Shown here in pieces: positions 56,664-64,000 of a stretch of 64,000 nt of DNA. Source of the DNA: Oikopleura dioica (lineage: Eukaryota; Chordata; Appendicularia; Copelata; Oikopleuridae); the NCBI GenBank assembly GCA_907165135.1, contig OU015569.1:6200001-6264000 (forward strand), written 5' to 3'. The notes below the pieces were generated by a model that was given only the letters and a program-made list of their open reading frames with translations, was not told the DNA's origin and searched no databases. Every line of letters begins with the position of its first letter. Position 1 is the first letter of the stretch. A program made the translations under genes and the position numbers.

Positions 56664-58586
56664 TTACTGCTGCTGGCTACCGGCGGGCTTATGACAGTAC
56701 ATCTCTTTAAGATTCTTCAATTCGTCTATTAGGCCTTTATTTTGTGCTTCGAGGACTTGGACTCTATTTTCGAGACACTTAATATATTCCTTCTTCTTTC
56801 GACGACATTCTCTGGCAGCTTCGCGATTTTTCTGTAACCTTATCTCTCTTCGTTTCGTGGCTTCTATCACCATTCCTTCGGGACCGTTACTAAATGAAAA
56901 GTTAAAGCTCTAAGTCGATTTTGAGCTAATTCATACCCCGGAAGAACTGTTGAGGACAAACCATTATCGTTAGGATCGAAGTTTATGGATGCATCGGCAA
57001 CTGCCGGATGCGGTTCCAGTTTCGTAAAGTTGTTATAATCTGATAATGGAACCATCGGATTAGTTGTTTGATAAGGCGTCATTTGAGACTGGAGTTGATG
57101 CACGGGAACGGCTAAAAATACAGGTTCACAAGTGATAAGGAACACCGGCAGTGCTTTATCGAAGTTCAGTCGCAATAGTAGAATGACGCAAATTTACATC
57201 TTTGGGACAACGTTTCCGAAATCATCATAGTGTCTTTGAGACAGCTATGGAAATGTAGAATTTATTAATAATTTAATTCATAAAATCGGTGCTGTGACAC
57301 TGACCTAAGATCGGTTGGGAAACAACGGGAAGACCAAGAGGAGGCGCCTCCGGCGCCGTCGGAATGGGAACGATGTCTGTCATAACGTCTTCTGTGTCGG
57401 AACTATCGGAGTCTGTAGGATGTTTAGGAGGCCGCGGTTCTTAATTCCACTTCTTTAATTTGCTGAACTGAGGGTCTAATTTTACACGCCATTTCACCAC
57501 AATAAAAAGAGAATATTGCCAGAAAATGAAACAAAGGAGACTTGAAAGCCCCTTCTGAACGTACAAATATCGCTCTTTCCAATATATGTTTACTATAGCG
57601 CGACATTTGAAGGTTCAAATTGAATCCTCTTCTAGCAAATAGATAAACTGAGAGCACCGGAATTTCGAAAATCACCAAAGTGGTCACCATTTTTTTATTG
57701 ACAGACCTTTGGCGAGAACTGTTTTCTGCTTTTGATTGCTAACCCGACCATCGCTTGGAATGACGGTTAACTTACCTTTCTTTATCTTTTCAAGTTGATA
57801 GTTGTGGGGCGTCCTAGGGTGGGGCTCTTTGAATCCATCCGTGTCTGTTTGAATGCCATCGTTCGAGTCTTTGACTTCTTTGTAGATTTTTTGATAGCTA
57901 AAAATACCTTTTCAACCATCGGTCTATATTTAAGCTCCATCGTCATGTCGCTGGACAGTCGGTGTCAACTTTAAAACCCTCGGTATTCGACGTGGCAAAA
58001 AATGATTCACGGAAGACTAATGTCGATTTAAACCTTTTGAACTAGTATGCAGTATTAACTCGATAAATACGAAAAAGGCAATGTGAAAGTGAGAATCTGG
58101 AATTCGTACTTATTTAAAAGTACTAAACTCAAAAGGTCACAGAGACAACAAGAGCCCATGACCTTTGTTGTGACTACTTCTCGAAAGCTTCACAGAGCAA
58201 TGAATTACCGTGCACACCTTCTTTTGTCTCACTCTTTGTAAAATATTCTGATTGAATAGTTTACTCAGAAATATGTTCTATGAATTGGAGGGTAATTAAT
58301 AATGCATTCGAAGCGAGTGAGTTCAGGTAAAAAGAAAAGTGCTCATAAAAACGGGGCGCTTGAATAATAAAAAAAATGCTAGGGAACAAACAATAGCGGA
58401 CGTCATGGATTACCTGGCTCGCCGGCGAAGCTCTTCATGATGCTGGTTTTTGAGGCGATCAATGTCGCGATTGGAGTTGGAGGAGCCGCCCGGAAATCGG
58501 GGTACGTTCGGTCTCGATTCAAAATGGGAATGGTAGTTGGTTCCTGCCGGCGCGCCCAAGTGCTGAGAGCTATCTGAGGTCATCAT
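56664..58586 (-). CDS. CREB1: CREB/ATF1/CREM transcription factor with KID and bZIP
   Basis: cAMP-responsive activator. The C-terminal bZIP (REIRLQKNREAARECRRKKK, then leucine repeat ending LKEMYCHK) is nearly identical to vertebrate CREB. The kinase-inducible domain is recognisable as HHEELRRRASYQKIYKEVKD, with PKA site RRAS equivalent to human RRPS (Ser133). The serine codon is split AG|C by the intron 57898-58413. Further exons carry an acidic DSDSSDTEDVMTDIVPIP and a short Gln/Thr region, much shorter than the vertebrate Q2 domain. The start chosen is the MMTSDSSQHLGAPAG codon at 58586; extra 5' exons may exist. A single CREB/CREM/ATF1-type gene in an invertebrate chordate is expected, so the symbol is by class. 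Confidence 0.9.
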
Positions 58587-58867
58587 ACGCGGCTTGAGCC
58601 CGTTGCGTGTCTCGCAAAAAAAAAGGAATAAGACGTGAAAGTGACGCTGCGCTATGACAAATGTATATGTTGGCTGATTATGGCGTGGCTAGCTCACTTA
58701 TTTCTCTTTCTCTCGTTCGCGTGTGTGTATCTATCGAGCGCGCCCGTGTGTCGTCAGTAGTGACTTCACGTTAGCCTGGCTGGGGCGAGCTCGTGGGAGC
58801 TCTTGCAGGCGCTACACTTACGAAAATATGCTAGCTCACAGAGCGCTACAGCTCACAAAAGAAGCAG

Positions 58868-60084
58868 TCAATTTCCAGTTCCTTCTCTCTCCCTCGCGAA
58901 ACACAAACACACATACATTAACTGTAAAAAGAATCCGCACAAGAATAATTTCGACTTTCGCGGGCGACCGTTTTTCAGTTGCGAGAGAAATTGATCATCA
59001 ATGTCGTATTTAATTAATGGCTCATAAAAAATTAGATCTCTAGGAGTCGTATCACTCAACACTTTCGGCCGGGGAAAATTAGATTTTAAATTCCGAATCG
59101 ATGGCTGACTTCGTAGAGGTGGATGGTATCTGTTTTTAATAGCGGGATTGCTGGCACTGTCGGGGCTTGAATGGTTAGGTCTTTGTAGCTGAATCTCCTC
59201 AGACTGACTCATATTTGGAGACTGATTATTTACAGAGGCCTCTTTGTAGTCCGTGGATTGAGCTTGACTTTCGATTACATGACTTTTCGGAGTTAAATCA
59301 TCAGCCTTAGATGCAGACGAGGTAGGTGGTGACTAATAACAGGCTGCAGAAGATGTTTTACGTTATTATAAACTCGTAGACTTTTACGCCACTAATTCCT
59401 GACTTTTATTAGTGCTTACAATAATCTAAACTTATTTTACTCCATCGAATTTTACTTCTATCGATTTGTTTCTTTTTAAAACATTGACAGACGAAGATAA
59501 AGATTTCATGCAGCCGTAACAGGTAGAAGTTAAGAGTCTGGACATTACCATCTCCTTTAGGTACTGCTACCTAAAACATTTTTTTCTTAATGGGATTTAA
59601 TATTTAATCCTGCTGCAGAAGTGAGCAGGATTGCTATTAAATGAGATATGGCGAGGTTGATTTTAGGAGTAAAATTACACAAATGGGGCAAATCACCCGT
59701 AAAATTGCCCTGATAAAGAAGTCTTTATCAGTCGCACCGATTACACTTACTGATCGCCAGTTATGATTCATACCTGATATATAACCTTGAAATCAGTTTG
59801 AGTTAACATTGATCAGCATGCAAGTGTGTTAAAATAAACAACGATTATGATAGTTAATCACAATTGTAAAACGAAGTGGCCCGCGGAGCAGTTGCTTATT
59901 TACCTGGCCGTTTCTGTCTGGCTCGGGAAGTTGCACGTGAATGGCACCGTCTGACTGCAGGTATGGCCGGCTTGTAGGAAGAATGACTGTATTTTGCCTA
60001 AAATGTCAGACAACTACCGTTTCTGCACTGATCAAGTCATAACTAAATTCGAGTTGCTTACCCATTATTAATATTATTTTCCAT
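58868..60084 (-). CDS. Possible upstream CREB exons or separate gene
   Basis: The ATG at 60084 (MENNINN) lies one base after an acceptor (TTCTAAG). GT-AG introns join it in frame to QNTVILPTSRPYLQSDGAIH and then to a Ser/Pro/Gln-rich exon (SPPTSSASKADDLTPKSHVI ... DFLSQLK-type end). Unspliced, that exon stops at 58868, giving a protein of about 190 residues. A donor near 58973 (AAACG then GTCGCC) could instead splice onward. The V-x-LP and Q content resembles the glutamine-rich activation part of CREB, and the next gene on the strand is CREB, so these may be its distal first exons. I found no in-frame join to the 58586 exon. Confidence 0.4.
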
Positions 60085-60492
60085 TCTTAGAACATGCTAC
60101 AGCTGAATCCCTCCTGCCACCGCAACGCCTGGTATGTTTCCTTGTTGATTTCACTCAATTAAACACCTAAATATGGATGCATGAGTGTAATGAGATTGTA
60201 GGATGTCGATGAAGAGTTCAGCTTGTATTTTGAAGATAAGTAAGACTGCATCAAAATGCTTTGATGCTAGAAATTTCGTTCAATTTATTATCATCTACAG
60301 TAGAAGAGAAATATTGACTTCGTAGGCCCGTTATCGAATGAGACAACCATATTGGAAACTTTGTGTGTTGAGGTTTATCAAAATAAGACGGCGCTAATGA
60401 TGATATCATACGTAGTCACAGAAGCCTGAAAATAGCGAGAGAATATGCAAGTTAACCCTCATAAAATCGATAAATCAATCATAAGTTATGAT

Positions 60493-60755
60493 GGGGGACG
60501 GGCGGCTACGTTACAAATTTGTAACGCCGTTACAATTTTGTAACGCCGTTACAAAAACTCAGATTTTTTTCGCAATAAAAATTACTTTTCATCCCGTAAT
60601 TCTTTTTATTGTGGACATAATAAGCAATAAGGTAAACCAAAAAGTAGTTTCCTTCAATTCAAGCGCGAAGCGCACACTCGTTCAATGATTTTGATTTTTA
60701 ATTTTTGTAACGCCGTTACAATTTTGACTACTTGTAACGTAGCCGCCCTACACCC
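60493..60755. mobile_element. 263-bp hAT-like MITE with 8-bp target duplication
   Basis: The element is flanked by identical 8-bp direct repeats, GTTATGAT at 60485-60492 and 60756-60763. Its ends are inverted repeats: GGGGGACGGGCGGCTACG at the left and, reversed, GGGTGTAGGGCGGCTACG at the right, continuing as TTACAA. Inside each end the palindrome GTAACGCCGTTAC occurs, twice at the left and once at the right. An 8-bp duplication is the hallmark of hAT transposons. A short frame spans the element but encodes nothing recognisable, so it is non-autonomous. Confidence 0.75.
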
Positions 60756-60763
60756 GTTATGAT

Positions 60764-61282
60764 TCATAACGTTAATTATTTAAGATTGGATATAAAATTG
60801 TCCAAAAATCGTCAAAACTGTAAGGCGACGAGAAAAAAAAATAGAGCGGAACCATGGAACAGACAGGAGCAAGAGAAGAAATTCGGGTGCTTCATTCTTT
60901 CCGTGGCGTTATTAGGGGCTGTCCTTCGAATAGAAAAAAAAATGTTTATTTTTACAAGGCGTTATCTTTGTTTCGTAAAACATGCACGAAAAGAATGAAG
61001 AAATGACTGCTGCAAGGAGTGTGCTGCTAACGAAAAAGTGAGCAATAGACGAAGTTAGAAGAGGAGGCAATAGAAAAATAATGAAGGGCAAGTTTATGAG
61101 CGTGGACTTATACAGTAGTAAGCTGTAGTTTGTGCGGTCCTTTACAAAAGTGCATTTGCAGAAAAGAAGAGAGCTTTCTTCTAAGGAAGGTTTCTGCTAC
61201 TGAGCGATGCGCTTGAAAGAACGGTGGATAGTCTGTACAGTATACATGAGGTTAAAGGCTCGTTTCTTTGGATATTTGATGC
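60764..61282. other. AT-rich stretch between the MITE and ADAM17
   Basis: A 79-codon frame on the plus strand (60759-60998) overlaps the MITE edge, is Lys/Arg-rich and lacks an acceptor or similarity. I do not call it. It may include the ADAM17 3' UTR. Confidence 0.35.
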
Positions 61283-64000
61283 TTAAAAATTTGTTACTGT
61301 AACAGGCAAATAAAAAGGCCCTACCTGAAGATGGGAGTTTTGCGTTCTTTTCGATTCCGATTCTAGCCAAGACATTTGAGCGCCAATGCCCTACGTATAA
61401 AAGTTTTTTTAATGATTAAAGTCTAATTTATAATTACCTTCTGAATAACCTTTCTCTTTGAGCTTCGATTATAAGCCGTCGCTTCTGGGAGCGCAGCAGA
61501 GATCGGCTCGATCAGTTTGGGCACATTGCTGAGATCTATGTTGTTGTTGGAACTGTTGTTCGGATTAGAAGTAGACTGCTCATTAAGCCGAGTTCCGGAA
61601 TGAAAGTCCGTTTCGCTCGGGAGTCCATTTCCACCATTTCCCCGTTTTATATGGTCTTCCAAGTGTGCCATAACCTGAGATAATGGTTGTAAAGTGAACT
61701 TTCTGGTTGTCAACTGACCTTCAAGGCGTAGGATTGATTGGGAGGGAAACCTGGAGGATTAGGAAATGATTGAATCATATCTGGATTTATATTCGGATAT
61801 GTATAGCTGAAGCTGATAAAAGAGTTAATCTTACAAAGCAAATGGAAGTTTCTTTACCTGGACATATAATCGACCCACTGGAATCTATTCTTTTCGTTGT
61901 GCTCTCTTCGTTTTTTATCGACGTAACAAATAAACATGGAAGCAGGAACCTGCAAAATTACAAAATGAGAATCGGCCTGAAATGAGAATTGTTTACCCAA
62001 AGCATAAAGCTGAAAATCATTATCGCTCCAGTTATATTGTTCTTGACAAGATCCTTGAACTTCTCAGGCTGAAAGTACTCCAGGATATTGCTGAGACTTG
62101 GCGTGTCTCCGATATTGACAATGCAACGAGTGACGTTTATATTTTCGTTGGGGTCAACCCTTTGCTGGCAGAGACCAACATGACAAACAGAGTTGTTTTT
62201 CATGATGACAGGGTTCTCCAGCAGCGTCTTCAGATCTGGGTCGATTTTTTCAAGTCTACTTGCCCAGATATGAACAGGTTGACACCTTCAAATCAATAGC
62301 TTAAAGTCGCCATCCTTTAACTCTCTTACGTTTGATTCTTGTCCTCGCAGCAACGATGACACATTTCTATGTAATCGTCTTTCTTGTCGCAGTAGCATAT
62401 CTCCATATCGAGCTGCTGACAGATATCTTGACAGTCACTCCTGCCTGTAGCAGGATTAATTTTACATTGTGATTGAAGGCCATCAGCATCAGTACATTGC
62501 GTTCCGTCGTCTTTAGGCCGCGAAACTGGACAAATAGCACCTAAAAAGTCAGTTTGGATTTCTTGAGATTTCTAGGGCACTTACTATCTCCGCTACAGAC
62601 GGATTTTTCCATGCACTGGTTCGACTCGCGACAAACGTGCCCCTCGTTCTGGAAGCGACAGTTTTGGCAGCATGCCTGTTCGTTGGGGTTCTTCCCATCA
62701 CACTGCGCTGGCAGTCCATTAGTGACATTTTTGTTGAGCCGACAGTCGCTGGTGCAACAAAACGAGGATCCACCAATATTAAATCCCGAGTCACATTCCT
62801 CTCCGTCCTCGACTTTGTAATTGCCACAAGATTGGTTCTTTGTTTCGCTGAAGCCGATGCTGACACATTTTGACAATTGACCGGCCACTTGACTTTTTGA
62901 ACATATGGAAAACTTATTATTGTTGGGTTTGTCTCCTGTCACTGCGTTTCGAAACATCACATAGTAGCCGTCTTGAGATGATTTTGGCAGACATTCTAAG
63001 AAGCATTTGAAATTCGCGAAAAGTAAAAATTCCACTTACCGTCGTCTTCTGTTGCAATACGTAAGCTTTGAGCATTATCATCATGATAAGCTCCCCAGTT
63101 GTGGCCGAGTTCATGAGTTGTGACAAGCTGAGCTTCATCTGTGAGGATTTTCGATCCCCAGTTCAATGTAGAAGTAAGAGCTGTATTTAAATGTGCTCCA
63201 CTTGAGTCTGTATCCTAGAAAAGATTGAAAGGAAAAATATAACTAGCGCAGCGCATACCGTGTTGGCACATATTCCCATCGCTGCGTTATTCCCATTAGC
63301 TTGTCGGCCAATATGCGCTAATCCAAGGATTCCTTCTGGAAAATCTGTGTGCGTAAAAAGATGCGCAAGACACATTTTTTGAATTTCGCCCGTTTCCAGT
63401 TGTTCCTCGACAACTACTTTCTTCGCAAACTCCTTCAGGTATCGACAGACTGGAGCAGTACTAAATTTGAATGAGCGAGTGCATCTGGCAGGGAATTACC
63501 TTTGACTAGACTCGCAATCTTGGGAAGTCTTATCATCCATGATCTCAGTTGCATTGAGAAAGGGTCCATTGTTCGGATCCGACCAGACTTCAATCTGCGC
63601 GATTGTAAACCCGAAACCTTTCGCTTCTATTGTATTGCCATTTGAATCTTTTAGATCTTGCCGTTCGAGCCAGTCCGTATGCCGGAAGATGTTGTCAGCC
63701 GTCGTTATCACAGAGATCATATATCCGATTGTTTTGTCGGCATCGCCCTGGCCGATCTCAGAGTTAAAGCGCTCGTCCGCTACGAGCTTAATTTTGCAGT
63801 CTCGTAGCTTGAAGTTGGGCCCTCCAAGGCCTCGTAGAAGTCTCTGCTCATCCTCGTCGGTCTCACGTCTTTCTCTTTCGTTGCTACTTTTCGGTTCTTT
63901 TCCTTGATGCATTTCAAGTCCAAGAGGCGGTGCGCAGGTGCCACGGGCGCGTTTCTTTGCAAAGCTCTGTCTGTATAGCAGTAGATCATCGTCGTCATCT
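61283..64000 (-). CDS. ADAM17: ADAM17 (TACE) metalloprotease, N-terminus beyond right end
   Basis: Membrane sheddase for TNF, EGFR ligands and Notch. Visible from the metalloprotease domain onward: KTIGYMISVITTADNIFRHT, FGFTIAQIEVW, CLAHLFTHTDFPEGILGLAH, zinc site TTHELGHNWGAYHD with all three His, a disintegrin domain (GNYKVEDGEECDSGFN, CCTSDCRLNKNV, CCQNCRF), the ADAM17-type membrane-proximal domain (DMEICYCDKKDDYIEMCHRC), stalk and membrane segment (ITGAIMIFSFMLWVPASMFI), and a cytosolic tail. The prodomain lies outside the window. The tail either stops at 61423 (unspliced) or, through a GT-AG intron, continues GIGAQMSWLESESKRTQNSH to about 61283 or beyond. Catalytic residues are intact. 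Confidence 0.93.

Noticed and set aside
57424..57690. 88-codon minus-strand frame between CREB exons
   Set aside because: Lies within a CREB intron whose flanking exons join in phase; hydrophobic, no similarity.

Overview
The window is compact animal DNA. Genes are separated by a few hundred bases or less, most introns are 40-80 nt, and intergenic DNA is AT-rich with few repeats. Gene content is metazoan: PLC-gamma, ADAM17, CREB with KID and bZIP domains, TANGO1, LRSAM1, RAB39, ABCD4 and a selenocysteine thioredoxin-glutathione reductase. Three traits point to an appendicularian tunicate, best fit Oikopleura dioica. First, very short introns include several non-GT donors (GC-AG, GG-AG, GA-AG). 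Second, many coding regions start within about 0-15 nt of a bare splice acceptor, as expected for spliced-leader trans-splicing. Third, some same-strand gene pairs are only 40-80 bp apart, as in operons. The species call is inference. No rRNA, tRNA, CRISPR array or prokaryotic gene structure was seen.

Layout, 1-18 kb (mostly minus strand): an unknown partial gene; threonyl-tRNA synthetase with an extra N-terminal GST-C-like domain; thioredoxin-glutathione reductase ending Gly-Cys-Sec-Gly, with a hairpin just after the UGA and a candidate SECIS; PLC-gamma; UBE2H on the plus strand, divergent from PLC-gamma; and an angiotensin-converting-enzyme-type peptidase carrying an N-terminal Ly6/uPAR domain and a probable GPI signal. 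18-27 kb: a 346-bp TTAA-flanked inverted-repeat element, a profilin-like gene, a tetraspanin with a long cytosolic N-terminus, several small unrecognised genes, and a Gln/Pro-rich Cys-containing protein.

27-32 kb (minus): LRSAM1 followed 41 bp later by a leucine-rich-repeat gene, a probable operon. 32-49 kb is a run of six plus-strand genes: glutaminyl-tRNA synthetase (with a possible mitochondrial first exon), an unrecognised acidic/charged protein 78 bp downstream, TANGO1/MIA3, RAB39-like, ABCD4 and, 56 bp after it, an arylsulfatase. Four of these serve the secretory or lysosomal system. A small antisense gene sits inside an arylsulfatase intron.

49-64 kb (minus): a proline-rich scaffold with two C-terminal SAM domains, CREB with its KID phosphoserine codon split by an intron, an uncertain upstream transcription unit, a 263-bp hAT-like MITE with 8-bp target duplications, and ADAM17, which runs off the right end. 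Exon joins were made by eye from reading frame, splice dinucleotides and family similarity. Multi-exon features are given as whole coding spans with introns included, and terminal exons are the least certain parts.
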